A stretch of 64,000 nt of DNA from assembly GCA_032622095.1 (NCBI GenBank), contig CP136069.1:67479319-67543318 (forward strand). The letters run 5' to 3'. Origin of the DNA: Siphonodentalium dalli. Lineage: Eukaryota > Mollusca > Scaphopoda > Gadilida > Siphonodentaliidae. Each line of letters begins with the position of its first letter. Position 1 is the first letter of the stretch. The position numbers and the translations under genes are program-made. Shown here piece after piece: positions 21,601-33,959 of this stretch. Under the pieces are notes generated by a model. That model was not told the DNA's origin. It saw only the letters and a list, made by a program, of their open reading frames with translations, and did no database searches.

Positions 21601-21630
21601 CTCCTTAGCCAAACGTTCCGGTCGGGGATC

Positions 21631-22230
21631 GTGTGTCACATTTTTGACATCTTGGCAGAACATAACACAATACCAACGGATTCTAAACGTTATAAAGGAA
21701 GGTCTCCGAAATCAATTTCACACTCTTCCAAAGTTCTCTGGCATAAGGGAAACAAAAGTTCCATCGCAACAGTCAACTCTGATTCAACGGGCAATTTTAG
21801 ACCTGTTCGCGAAAAGGGCTATCGAAATAGGACCAAGGGCCCAGTCATTAGAAAAGGTTTCCAGTACAGTTTCTCGTTCCGAAAAAAATGGCTCCGACCA
21901 GTGCTGAATGTAAAATTTCTCAATCAATTCATAGTAAAGAAACACTTCAAAATGGACACTGTGAGTTCAGTGCTCCATTTAGACCAGATTGAGGACCACA
22001 CAATATCACTGGATCCTTGCTACTCCAAAATGCACCTTCTCGTGCAAGAAAACGATCGAAAATTCTTCCGCTTTCAGTTTCAGGGGGTAGCTTATCAATT
22101 TCGCGTCCTTTGTTTCGGCGCGACTATGGCACCTCGGGTAGCTGCCCATTTGCACAAACAGGGCGTTCGGCTGAATCGTTACATCGGCGTTTGGATTGTG
22201 GTAAGTGCATCGCGAAAACAACACCATTAT
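21631..22230 (+). pseudogene. DIRS-type reverse transcriptase fragment
   Basis: In order: RPVLNVKFLNQFI, HFKMDTVSSVL, then ISLDPCYSKMHLLV where the family has an Asp-containing core, RKFFRFQFQG, YQFRVLCFGATMAP, and RYIGVWIV. The last corresponds to the family's YLDDWL box, so both catalytic aspartates are gone (GV instead of DD). DIRS RTs act in cytoplasmic cDNA synthesis before recombinase-mediated insertion. This copy cannot. Confidence 0.75.
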
Positions 22231-22935
22231 GGTCTCATTATATTCTGTTACGACAGTTGATGCAAGGTAAAAATGTCCATTTATATGGTGCAAAGTAAAA
22301 AAAGACTGGCCAATAGGTATATTCTGATTAGGCTAGTGGCATCACACAAAGAGCTAAACAGAAGATCTATATGGTCTCTTTATCTTCTGTCATGACGGTT
22401 GATGAAAGGTAATAAAAGTGTAAGATTATGAATAGAATTATGAAAAAATTTGTCGTGTCCTCAAACTACATGTCACATGTTGTGTACCGGTACATCGTTG
22501 ATTCGTCGTCCGATGGCGATGCATATAATCGTTTGTAAGAAAATCGGCGAAAATAATGCGTTATCTGATGTGGTGCTCCCTCCTCCATTCCCCATTCCTG
22601 ATTCGACTGGTGCCACTTCGGTAAATTTAAAATATACGCTCTATCATATCAGTCTATATATAAGTTTGGAGGAAATCGGCGATAAAAATGTATTATTAAT
22701 GCGAGCTACTAATCAGACATCATGCCTGACATGGACGGCGCTAATTACGTATTTTTATACCACACGACTAGATTCCCTATATCATACACATCACTATATA
22801 AACGTTTGGTTGAAATCGGCGACAATTTTTATCAATTTGGCGCCCTCTCACAATCACATCCCTCACTCTGTCAACCATAAGATTCCCCATAGCATGCAAA
22901 TAACTATATTTATTGTATGCTTCCCTGAATTGATT
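22204..22935 (+). repeat. Degenerate long-period tandem repeats
   Basis: atggtctc(a/t)ttat.ttctg and gttgatg.aaggta recur about 140 bp apart (22230 and 22371). Further on, gttt....gaaatcggcgA recurs at 22541, 22673 and 22813 (spacings 132 and 140). I see no gene. It may be the internal repeat array of an unrecognised element that overlies the broken end of the DIRS copy. Confidence 0.5.
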
Positions 22936-23047
22936 TGAGGCGATACGATTTTTTTTTTGCACTTTTGCGCGTGAGATTAGAGTATTTCTCCCTTAACTGC
23001 ATGGCAGACGCCTGTTTACATCAGCAACATAATTCGTCAAGTAAACT

Positions 23048-23738
23048 ATGAAAGATGGATTTGAAATAGACGTAGAAGGCGATGTCTTTTGGGACTCTTT
23101 GCTGAACAAAATTAGCTAACTATAATGATAAAGACCCACAAGTGTGTGCTCAGAATAGTAAATCTTTATTTGATCAGCAAGTTTCTGCAGCTTCAACTTA
23201 CACTTCAAGCTCTTCACTAATGAATTCAGCCTCAGCTTCATTGCAAATGCGATTGCCTTCAACTTCCGCTGTAACTGTAAGTTCCAGATTTACAAATGTA
23301 ACCGATAAAGAAGTATCTCAATTCAACGACCATCAAAGAAATAAAAATTCTGTTAAAAAACTGAATATGATATTAAACTATTTCGAACATTTCTACTTAG
23401 GAAATATGAAAAGAGGCAGCCAGAGCTCATTCCCCCAGATATTCTGTGTGGGCATTTATTAAGTTTCCTCCTCTCTGTGAGAAAGGAAGATGGAACTTAG
23501 TACTAGCCAGACGACATTGAGCGAATTTTTTGGACCATATAATCTAAAGTCGTTACAAATTCAACGTGGTGGACATGTATATTGTACTTCGGAATGAGAA
23601 CATGTGGGATTCTCATTCTTTGAAATGGGGAGACATCATATGTCGTCTACACACAAGAGAGCAACAAACAAGACAAGAACCGGTAATCATCAATGAGACA
23701 TCAAACGAATAAAACCAACACAGAGACAGGGCAGCGGC
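23048..23738 (+). pseudogene. Crypton/KIAA1958-like tyrosine recombinase, N-terminal part
   Basis: A small start-like peptide (ATG 23048, MKDGFEIDVEGDVFWDSLL) is followed in another frame by 23142-23462 with VTDKEVSQFNDHQRNKNSVK. This resembles the helical core-binding part of the Crypton-derived KIAA1958/ZMYM/QRICH1 family. A frame change follows, then FLLSVRKEDGT and, with stops, PDDIERIF. Then LRNENMWDSHSLKWGDI corresponds to the family's 'hLKWGDI' segment. The intermediate part is deleted. The sequence is cut at 23738 by the foldback element and resumes at 27241. Family assignment rests on remembered motifs, not on a search. Confidence 0.6.
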
Positions 23739-23874
23739 TATTTACCATCGGATGGCAAATAGCGATTCTACCGATATGCGCTATTTACCATCCGATGGTA
23801 TTTTAAAGAAAAACAAATAGCATATCATCACAATACACTCATATAATGACAATTACTACCACCTTCTTGGTAAA

Positions 23875-24665
23875 TGGGCCCAGTTGACCCTCGGTTGACC
23901 ACCTACAGATATCCTGGGGGGATGGTACGCAAAAAATGACCAATTTTGAAGGAAATTTCGTATAGTTTGAGTATTTAGTGGCACAAGCTATCGCTTTATG
24001 CCCACATAATCACCATTCCTACCCGCCTTACAGAAAACCCGGACAAGTTGACCACCTACAGATATCCTGGGGGGATGGTACGCAAAAAATGACCAATTTA
24101 GAAGGAAATTTCGTATAGTTTGAGTATTTAGTGGCACAAGCTATCGCTTTATGCCCACATAATCACCATTCCTACCCGCCTTACAGAAAACCCGGACCAG
24201 TTGACCCTCGGTTGACCACCTACAGATATCCTGGGGGGATGGTACGTAAAAAATGACAAATTTTGAAGGAAATTTCGTATAGTTTGAGTATTTAGTGGCA
24301 CAAGCTGTCGCTTTATGTCCACATAATCACCAATCCTACCCGCCTTACAGAAAACCCGGACCAGTTGACCCTCGGTGGACCACCTACAGATATCCTGTGG
24401 GGATGGTACGCAAAAAATGACCAATTTTGAAGGAAATTTCGTATAGTTTGAGAATTTATTAGCACAAGCTGTCGCTTTATGCCCAAATAATCACCATTCC
24501 TACCCGCCTTACAGAAAACCCGGACCAGTTGACCCTCGGTTGACCACCTACAGATATCCCGGGGGGATGGTACGTAAAAAATGACCAATTTTGAAGGAAA
24601 TTTCGTATAGTTTGAGTATTTAGTGGCACAAGCTGGCTCTTTATGGCCACATAATAACGATTCCT
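23875..24665 (-). repeat. Left arm array: five 164-bp units
   Basis: Units start near 23920, 24073, 24238, 24401 and 24566 when counted at ggatggtacg. The second unit is short, so the spacings are 153, 165, 163 and 164. Each holds ccctcggttgaccacc, then aaaatgaccaattttgaagg, then tttagtggcacaagct. Because 164 is not a multiple of 3, the open frames across units switch frame and are not genes. Confidence 0.9.
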
Positions 24666-26020
24666 AACCAACAAAAATGGACATGACATTAAACAGATTA
24701 TATGGTGTTTATACGTGGATAATGGTATAGGTTGTTATTGTTGTTGCTGCTAGTCTCTCCCAACTTGTTCGAAATTATAAGAATCGGAAGTACATGTATA
24801 TATCTGGTTCCGATGAAATATACTGTTCATCCGTATGGTAAACCTGCAGTGGCTAAGTTCATGAGGCGTTTTCGATTGCAGTTGTCACCTAGTAGTCCTC
24901 TGCTATTAAATCCGTATGCTCTCATATTGGGATCTGTCTCTTGTATAAAGTTTTGGACAGACTTGAAAATAAATTTCTTCATTTTGGAGTTTGATAAGCT
25001 TGGATCTCCAAAAAGTAAAGTTTGAATCGTGATAGCTCGTTCTGCAAATTTATTCTTGGAAAAATGATTCCAATATTATATAATTCCACTTGAGTAGACA
25101 TTAACGCGGCAATGAAACCTATTCATATGATCGGATACACATATATTGTATCGTCTGGCTTGTTCAAGACTTATCAGACGCTTGTGTGATGGCCATGCAT
25201 ATGTGATCTGAACATGGGCCTGCATGTCCACATAAACCCTCCCCGATAACACACAACAATGACGAAAGATCGATCGTACATGCCTGTCCGAAAGATATTT
25301 TCAAACAGAAACAGTCAAAATGCGAACTATATTATATCACAGGTGGCCGCCTTCAAATACATGGGAATCATAAGACAGCGATGTTCATAATATAGTTATA
25401 ACCAATGTGATAGTCAATATATTTTTCACGCAATATAATATACATTCAACGTCCTTTCATTGCATCAGAAAAGGTAACACATATTCATGTACGGATTCAA
25501 TAACTATGAGAAGGTGCGAGATAATTATCGTTGAACGAGCGCTCTTTATGCGTGTTGACTTACGTATGACGAGACTCGACACGAAGTGCGGTGTTTTAGT
25601 TCGTGAATCTAGAAAATGTGTGTGCATTTGTAATTTTGGGGACATTTAGATTGAAAAAAAGACTATATGAAGGAAGAATATTGTGCTTTTTGCCGAGATA
25701 TACGTATTGTTATTAGTAAATGATGAAGGGAGGAATTTTGTATGTGATTATCGCCGTTACGAATATGCTACGAGAATTATATGAAAATGTAAAGCACACA
25801 ATTAAGGTTGACAATGCTAATCACCAGCTAATGTGGCAGAAACCTCGGGATGTAAACTTTATGATTCTGAAGTATTATATATGTGGACGAATTTATTTGT
25901 TGATAACGGCTCCGATGGGCGCTAATAGATACCGATACCCCGTGTAATATTGACGGGGACTGAGATCGGATTGTCTCGAAAGAATTAGCGTCTAACCCCC
26001 GGTAGGGGGTGTGTTCGATT
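24666..26020. other. Single-copy centre of the foldback element
   Basis: About 1355 bp between the arms. No transposase, RT or recombinase motif was found in any frame. The longest open stretches (24732-25025, 25407-25649, 25720-25947) resemble nothing I know. Confidence 0.6.
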
Positions 26021-27110
26021 GACGCAAACTATACGAAATTTCCTTCAAAATTGGTCATTTTTTGCGTACCATCCCCCCAGGATATCTGTAGGTGGTCAAC
26101 CGAGGGTCAACTGGTCCGGGTTTTCTGTAAGGCGGGTAGGAATGGTGATTATGTGGGCATAAAACGATAGCTTGTGCCACTAAATACTCAAACTATACGA
26201 AATTTCCTTCAAAATTGGTCATTTTTTGCGTACCATCCCCCCAGGATATCTGTAGGTGGTCAACCGAGGGTCAACTGGATCGGGTTTTCTGTAAGGCGGG
26301 TAGGAATGGTGATTATGTGGGCATAAAGCGATAGCTTGTGCCACTAAATACTCAAACTATACGAAATTTCCTTCAAAATTGGTCATTTTTTGCGTACCAT
26401 CCCCCCAGGATATCTGTAGGTGGTCAACCGAGAGTCAACTGGTCCGGGTTTTCTGTAAGGCGGGTAGGAATGGTGATTATGTGGGAATAAAGCGATAGCT
26501 TGTGCCACTAAATACTCAAACTATACGAAATTTCCTTCAAAATTGGTCATTTTTTACGTACCATCCCCCCAGGATATCTGTAGGTGGTCAACCGAGGGTC
26601 AACTGGTCCGGGTTTTCTGTAAGGCGGGTAGGAATGGTGATTATGTGGACAAAAAGCGACAGCTTGTGCCACTAAATACTCAAACTATACGAAATTTCCT
26701 TCAAAATTGGTCATTTTTTGCGTACCATCCCCCCAGAATATCTGTAGGTGGTCAACCGAGGGTCAACTGGTCCGGGTTTTCTGTAAGACAGGTAGGAATG
26801 GTGATTATGTGGGCATAAAGCGCCAGCTTGTGCCACTAAATACTCAAACTATACGAAATTTCCTTCAAAATTTGTCATTTTTTGCGTACCATCCCCCCAG
26901 GATATCTGTAGGTGGTCAACCGAGGGTCAACTGGTCCGGGTTTTCTGTAAGGCGGGTAGGAATGGTGATTATGTGGACAAAAAGCGACAGCTTGTGCCAC
27001 TAAATACTCAAACTATACGAAATTTCCTTCAAAATTGGTCATTTTTTGCGTACCATCCCCCCAGGATATCTGTAGGTGGTCAACCGAGGGTCAACTGGGC
27101 CCATTTACCA
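26021..27110 (+). repeat. Right arm array: seven 164-bp units, inverted
   Basis: Same unit as the left arm in reverse complement. cgtaccatcc recurs about every 164 bp (near 26064, 26230, 26394, 26558, 26722, 26886 and 27050). Units are about 97% alike by eye, consistent with recent array homogenisation. Confidence 0.9.
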
Positions 27111-27240
27111 AGAAGGTGGGTAGTAATTGTCATTATATGAGTGTATTGTGATGATATGATATTTGTTTTTTTTTTCACATACCATCGGATGGTAAATAGC
27201 GCATATCGGTAGAATCGCTATTTGCCATCCGATGGTATAT

Positions 27241-27753
27241 AGACACTTCCGACAGACCCTGTTAAATTATACCGTCTATTCAACAAGAAGCGACCAGAAG
27301 ATGAAAAAGATCCAGACAGCCCGTTCTTCCTCGCCTGCAGTCCAAACAGAACATATATCTTTAATTCTATCAAATACAGCTGGAAATAACAGTCACAGAG
27401 TCACAGACAGTACTCACAGCTGCACAGCATGTAGTCGAGTTTGCACCAGTATTGGCAGGAAGAAAAACTGCACCAGCTCCTGTACCAAGTTCTGACATCA
27501 TTACCGTCTAACTGTTTCCAAATCGACAGTCAGTGTTTCAAATAATGACCTTATTGGTACAAGTGGAGTTGTTATGTGTTCATCAAGTGCGATGTAATGT
27601 TTATAATCCATTTTCTGAAACACAATTTTCAGTGGATCGGTGTACATGCACTTTCAGCTGCTCGCTGAAGGCTCACACCATAGAAGACATCAGTCTAATC
27701 ATATCAGGAAATACCGGCGAATCGGGAGAATAGTTGACAGTGACAGCGATTGA
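27241..27753 (+). pseudogene. Crypton/KIAA1958-like recombinase, C-terminal part
   Basis: Directly after the foldback element the frame reads LPTDPVKLYRLFNKKRPEDE, then KDPDSPFFLA. This matches the 'CPVkLYk.f..kRP......dsPFyLA' segment that follows the point reached on the other side. Frame changes follow. The last readable piece ends KYRRIGRIVDSDSD and a stop at 27751-27753, much like the basic-then-acidic tail of such proteins. Together with 23048-23738 it is one split, decayed gene or transposon ORF. The catalytic R..H-R..Y region cannot be traced. Confidence 0.55.
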
Positions 27754-30700
27754 AATTGAAGAATAACTGCATTATATTTTTACATTCCAAGCTGGGAAGC
27801 GGAATTATGTCAGTAATTAGGATTTTGGTATTTCCAAATGGAATAAAACCAGTATTTTGTTAAGTGTTCATTAGGCTCTTTGATAAACAAATCAAATCAT
27901 GCATTGAAGGTAAAAATACACCAAATACAAATTAGTAGAATGATTTCCCTTGGGACCCCCAAGCTAGGATCAGCATAAAAAAAACCTGGCAACTGAATGG
28001 TCAACGACACATGGATGAAAAGTGCACGAAAAAATGCACAAACGCGTTTCCCGACGTAACGAGAAACATCAAATATAGCCACACGGTGAACGGTTACGGT
28101 TGTCAAATTGGCGAATAATTTATGGGAGGTGTTTTTTTCGATGTCGTTTTTTCCCCCTCCATTTTAATGGTAGTTTGACGTTTGTCAAAACTGCAGTGTG
28201 ACGCAGTGCGTTGACAAGTACTTTTTGGGCACATTTTCGTGTGTCTAAAAGGACAATCCAGCGAATTCAAGCCAGCGGGATTTGTTAACACTGAGGTTTA
28301 TGCAAATCATTTGGTGTATTGTAACCTGAAGATAAGAAATTATATTTCTATTATATTTCTATGAATATTTAAAAAAATGTCTAACACTCACCGTTATCTT
28401 CATTGTAAAATGTTACCCCGTTATACCTCTTGGGAGCTCTATAGATTGTCCCCACATGAATGTCTATATTATATCGGACAAACAAAAAGAGTCAGACATT
28501 CGCAAATATATATATATAAGACTTAAAGTCGGGTGAATGTATAAGATCCGACGCAATATCCTATTTATAGGTCTCAATCCAAACAATAATGCCACATTAC
28601 CAGCTTTCCTGACAAACTTCTTAGTTCCAGGTAAAGGAAATTTCTTTGTGCAATGAATTTTCATTTGATTTGATAGCTCGTCGCAAGAGAGTCCTTTGTA
28701 TATAGAAATAGGGAACGGTTGTCGTTTGAGACACTTGCGTGTACAATTTTTAAATCGTGTGCTAAAGCAACATTTCATATTGGACGAGTGGCATTTATTA
28801 TGTAATTGTCGACTAATTGATACTAGCAACTGAAAAGCCTCGATAATACAACAAAACCTCAAACATACATGTGACTGACTGCTGCTCATCCGTCTGTATT
28901 ATTCGTTCGGAACGTAGCATGCGGGATAACTCTATCTAAAGAGGCATAACTCTATCTAAAAATTCTAAAAAATAATGACGAAAAATGTCCCATTTGATCA
29001 TCACATTATATTAGAAAATATCGATATAAAATCAATATTATTAATTGACAGAAGCGTTTCCGGACAGGTGTCTTCATCATATTTATTAGTTTAGACCCCG
29101 GAAACTATATAAAATGTATTTAGAAAGAGATAGGCAATCTCTTAAGGTGTGTTATCTGTTCTAGGCCGAAATAACAACAACACAATTTTAGAAATCCCGA
29201 TAATAACAATACCAATAGCTAGTTTGTGAATAAAACTGAAGATGGGGTATAGTATTGACTATAAAGGTATAATACAGTGGTTTATTTCCATCGTAATTCG
29301 CGGTAAATATCTCAGCTGATCTGCAATTTGTTGTAATTGAGGCTGCTAACAAGAACAATTTCTCTTCTGTGGTATGCTCCAAACGTTTTCGCGCGGATAT
29401 CTGTTCTAAAAATAGCCCATAAAATTATCTCACCAATGTCAATTAAAGACGCTTTTCCCGAAAGGTGTCCTCGATTCATCTATATATGATATATATGTTA
29501 TACCCTGGAATATATATATAACTTGCTGGGAAGAATTGATCGTCTTTAATCGAAACAATAGTAATATCTTAACCCCTTTATATACTAAGGCGTCATTGAT
29601 AATTAGTTATCCTATAGGAAATGTTCTGATTATAAGTTCAACATATAGGTCGTGTGTTGAACTTATTATCTAAACATTTCCCTCAATAAATAGGGCTCCT
29701 TTTGCACTTTTATGTATCTGTCGTCTGTTTTTATCGCCTTAACATCCCTCAAAATCAATAATAGACCATTCCAATGTACACCTTTTAACTGACTGCGAGA
29801 GTTTATTTAGTATAAAAAGGGTTAATTTGGACTGGCGAAGTTAATCTATAAATCTGAACCTCCCCAATATCAAACTGGAGGTGGGCTGTCCCAATGGGTC
29901 TAAGGATACCCGCATGACGGTCAGTGACGGAAATGTTTTACGCACTCAATGTTCTGGAATGGTATATCGGACGCACAGGTGGACAGATGACATACTGATT
30001 TGAGTGTTGCGAAAATGTATAAGCCGAAAAGTCGGACGGACCTCATACTCGCAAGGCACCAAATGTATGCGCCCAGTTTAAAAACAAATTGACCGAAAAA
30101 TGGACGGACAGACGACTCGACCCCCCGACGTCCGGACGCCCAATGGCTCGACCGACGGGCGGACAACACGCTGTCATCCTATAATACCAGCTGCGGGCAA
30201 ATATTGAGTAAAGCCCGTTGCGGACACGGGTGGAGACTATACAGGTAGGTTTGTTTTGAGGGAAATTATGTCATTAATTGTTTTTCTTCGGACACAAGTC
30301 CGGATCCACGAGGTGCTTGATATACCCATCTTCAGCCAAATGTCAACAGTTCGACGAATAAAGCTATATAAAGTGACGAAATGCTCGAAGAAATGTGAGA
30401 ATAAGATTCCATTTTTAAAATTTCGTGTGTTTTCAGCTCCAAGATGAGTGCGTGGTGATAAATTTGGACATCGTTGTCAACGTTGTCAACCGTCAATATT
30501 TGATTAAACATTGGAATCTTATTGGATTAATTGGATTTTTTTTATTCTACTGTAACAGTACTGTTTACATAAAAATTGTTTTGACATGCGCAATCTCCTT
30601 GTTATGGAGTTTTTAATAATGACAATAAGAACAAAGTATATCATTTTTTCCCATCTACTTGTTGTTTTAGAGACTATCAAATTTATGTTATTTTGCAAGA

Positions 30701-32235
30701 ACCAATTTCGAAGGCCTTCACAAGATCTAGGTCGAGGTCGGTTTTGTTTTAATGCTGACAAAGGCAGTCCTATTGTAAATTGAGTATTAAATAGGTATGT
30801 CGAAATTTTTACCACATCATCCGCGTCCGGTAATTTCTAGTATCTCAATGCGGAAAACAAAAACATCATATCGATGTTAAAATCAACGCCGGGCAATATT
30901 AGACACAATGCACAGTCTCAAGTTTGACCAAGACATTTTATTGACCATATATTGAAGCCCTTAATTAGGTTAATTATGATTAGGAAATGCGCAATTAACC
31001 ATCATCGATCTTAAACTATAAAGGTTGTTTCAAAACATTCATGTTTACTCAAATGAACCTAAACATCACGAGACCACACTCCTCGCGTTCTTAAACACTC
31101 CCGCGAGAGATGCAACCGAGTGACGAACTCATACATAGATTTCAATAAAACAGAAACAAAGACATTTGAAATGGAAACCATGCCGGTCTAATATGCACAC
31201 TAAACTCAAGGCAGTTAAAATTAGGTATATAGTAAAAATTATTTACCTATATTCGTAGTATATTTGTCGATATAAAGATGCTATTTTTATTACTGAACAG
31301 GTATTAAAACGATATATATTCATGATTGGTTTTAACTGAACGTCACTTGTAACAACCATATTTCAAAATATTGACGGGCTTTTCTGGAGTCGAGAACTGT
31401 GATCCAGCTAGACTAAAATTTGAAAGAAAATGGATAACTTTCGTGTGACAAACTAATCGTCGTCGTGAAGTTATTTATAATCCTCACTCCTGCTAATTTC
31501 GTCCGAAATCGCATAATCGTCCAGTGCGCAATCGCGAGACTCCTGTGCGTTTCCGACGAGAGAAAGTCTACAATGCCCAGAAATTGAGCTCAGTGAGAGT
31601 TATGTGAGAAGTTTATATAAGAAAGTTACGTTTCCCCATCAACAAAAGGCCATTTTGTATATGTAAAGCGGCTCTCGGTCCACAGGATTCAATAAACATG
31701 AAATTCTTTGTATTTTTTCACAACATCACCATTTCCAGTGCTTTTTACTATAACGAATCTGAAAGCATTCTGAGTGGAGCATGTGATCAAATTTACTACA
31801 ATCATCAGTTTAGTGTTATCTGGTATTGTTTTTAATATTGCTGATGAGAATCATTGTCATGTGGGGATCGTAAGTTTGTTAAAACAAGGCTTATAAAATA
31901 TCACAAAATGATATGTTGCCTTTGCGATAACAAGCAACACGACGTGTGCGCATTCGCCGAAAGTGCACCAGTCCGAAATCGTCACCTCAGTGTGCTTTCA
32001 TGTTGATTTCGATGCTTCACGGTTTCCTTGAAGCTATTTTTGCTGAGATGAAGGGACCTGTCACCGGGGATATTATCAATTTATCATAGGGGCGTATTCC
32101 ACCTCAGGGACGTGACAACAGGGGGAGTTTGAGGGGGGTCTAACCCTCCAACTTTGGCCTGGACGGCGGCCATTTTGAATCGGATGTGTTTGAATATGTG
32201 GGGTCTTGGGGGAAACTCTACACCACTTTTTGTTC
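27754..32235. other. Long AT-rich spacer without a recognisable gene
   Basis: I see no gene. A diverged direct repeat is visible at about 29035-29115 and 29440-29520 (attgacagaagcgtttccgg / attaaagacgcttttcccg, then ggtgtc and a tata-rich end). A stretch near 28950 repeats ggcataactctatctaaa. Minus-strand frames at 28464-28889 and 28103-28291 lack any recognisable motif. Confidence 0.5.
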
Positions 32236-32843
32236 GACCTATAAATCGGTGCAATAGACTCCCACTTATACTATATTATGCACTGTATAGCTATCACTGC
32301 ACAACCAACTGGAGAAATGGTTGGATTGACTTTATACAAAATAGCCTAAATAATCTAGGCCTATCCAATATTTGGATAGACCAAGCAACTATCATCAAAG
32401 GTCGAATACAAGACGCATTTGTACAATCATGGCATGGTGATATAGTAAAATCCAATATATGTGCCTTCTACAGAATCATCAAGACTGACTTTTCAAAGGA
32501 AATATATCTCTCTTTAGAAAACCAAACAGTAGTAACGTGTCTGATTAAATTTCGTACAAGAAATCACAACTTACCGATCGAATCCGGATCGTAGGCAAAA
32601 AAAGACTACTCCGATCGAAAGTGCACGCTATGCGACGCTGAACTTGATGATGAATACCATATCATACTCAAATGTGAAAAACTCCGCGATTTGATACGAA
32701 AATATCTTAAATCATACTATTACACGCGTCCCAATGCCCACAAACTCAATGCCCTCTTCACGTGCACAAATAAAAGAATCCTCACCAATCTTAGCATGTT
32801 CATCCGAGACGCCCTTCGCCTAAAGGAGCCCCCTGTGGCATAA
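32236..32843 (+). pseudogene. LINE ORF2 C-terminal fragment (LINE-B-like)
   Basis: A 5'-truncated LINE end. In order: RPINRCNRLPLILYYALYSY, FIQNSLNNLGLSNIW, KFRTRNHNLPIESGS, an in-frame TAG where the family has Trp, then CTLC, DDEYHIILKC, and KRILTNLSMFIRDAL before the TAA at 32841-32843. The C-x2-C...EYH-x4-C motif is the zinc-binding-like motif after LINE RTs. It is a relative, not a copy, of 40385-41083. Confidence 0.8.
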
Positions 32844-33959
32844 CCACGCGAACCTTGAAGCACCCCACCTAAATCACACCACGTACGTCCATATACAGCG
32901 AAATTATACGGGAGGCAAACAAATACAAGAAAACCATAGTCAGAAATGGTAACGCCACCAAGATTATAGTATTACATATAAATAGAAATTATAAAAAATA
33001 CATAAAATATTTTGATAACAATTGCGTTTAAACAAGTAATCCTTCAAATTATTACTAACAGGGCAAGTAAACGACTGTGGGGTCACTCAACAGATTATAA
33101 AGACTTGGACCTAGTATACTGTAAATACTAAAATTTAAATGAAATAATTAAAAGATAAAATTTAGCAAGTAGTAAAAGTTAATTTTCTCATTTTTTTTTT
33201 GGTTAAATAAAGCAATAATTTAAATGTAACATTTGTTTTTTTTTTAAATGATTGACCGTGGCTCTTCCAATAATTGCGCGACTGACCTGGTCAATTGTTC
33301 TTAAGAAGTTGTTTTGAGAATTACTATGGAGGGAAATAGTTATGGCTGTGGCTTCGCAAGTAATTAACTTGGTGACGTGATGTTAACAAATCTGAACTCC
33401 AGTAAACCAAGGACGCTCCATACCAAATATAAGGTAAATTAATCATTCTTTAGAAGTTGTTTTAAGATTTACTATGGAGGGAAAGAATTCTGGTGCTGGT
33501 TTCGCAACTATTTGACCTCATTGTAACAAAATAACAAATATAAATATTAGTCACTCAGGCAATAGATGTATCTATTCTGTATATTAAGTTATTGGGTCTT
33601 ACGTGTCTTGAGATGTCTAAATAGTTTTCGATGGACAGATCGCACAAGGGACCCACGCCAATCTTCTGTTGGGATTCCAATTGTTGGCTTATTAAATATA
33701 CACATATGCTTAAAATACAGTCGCGCGCGAAGCACGCTCCCGTAAGTCGGGTTTTGGATCCCAGTTTATGAAAATATCATTAAAATAATCGGTTTCCCCC
33801 AATAAACATCCATATATTCAATATATATGTTTTGGAGCAGAATTAGGCAGTCCATATTGGACGCCATCATGGAATTTATTTTGTTTTGTTTTAATTTTCA
33901 CACATATTTATTAGTTATGTGGATGGAGTTCTCATTAAACATCACATCCCTATATTGGT
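32844..33959. other. LINE tail scrap and AT-rich spacer
   Basis: The first 150 bp continue the LINE 3' UTR, and 32926-32996 is shared with 17366-17445. After that I see T-rich, non-coding DNA. A ttgttttgag/aag-tttactatggaggga motif occurs twice (near 33310 and 33455). Confidence 0.5.

Larger units (their letters stand above)
20405..22230 (+). mobile_element. DIRS-like retrotransposon remnant (gag + RT)
   Basis: A decayed element with a gag-like region followed by a reverse transcriptase of DIRS type. No tyrosine recombinase or RNase H part is left. RT similarity stops at about 22230, where a different repeat begins. Several frame changes and stops make it inactive. Terminal repeats cannot be identified. 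Confidence 0.7.
23739..27240. mobile_element. Foldback-type element with minisatellite arms
   Basis: The outer ends are inverted copies of one another: TACCATCGGATGGCAAATAG, then a shared CGATTCTACCGATATGCGC segment, then ATTTACCATCCGATGGTA, about 150 bp in all. Next come arrays of a 164-bp unit, 5 copies on the left and 7 inverted on the right. Between them is a single-copy centre of about 1355 bp without a recognisable gene. This is the architecture of foldback elements (Drosophila FB, sea urchin TU). It lies inside a recombinase pseudogene whose reading resumes on the other side, which shows it is an insertion. No clear target duplication is seen beyond a possible TA. Confidence 0.8.

Noticed and set aside
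24149-24689. Repeated ~91-residue frames in the 164-bp arrays (also 26543-27003)
   Set aside because: The unit length is not a multiple of 3, so each frame simply crosses two units and shifts. They are by-products of the array.
23875-27110. CRISPR-like array
   Set aside because: The units are contiguous 164-bp minisatellites without unique spacers, in a eukaryotic transposon.
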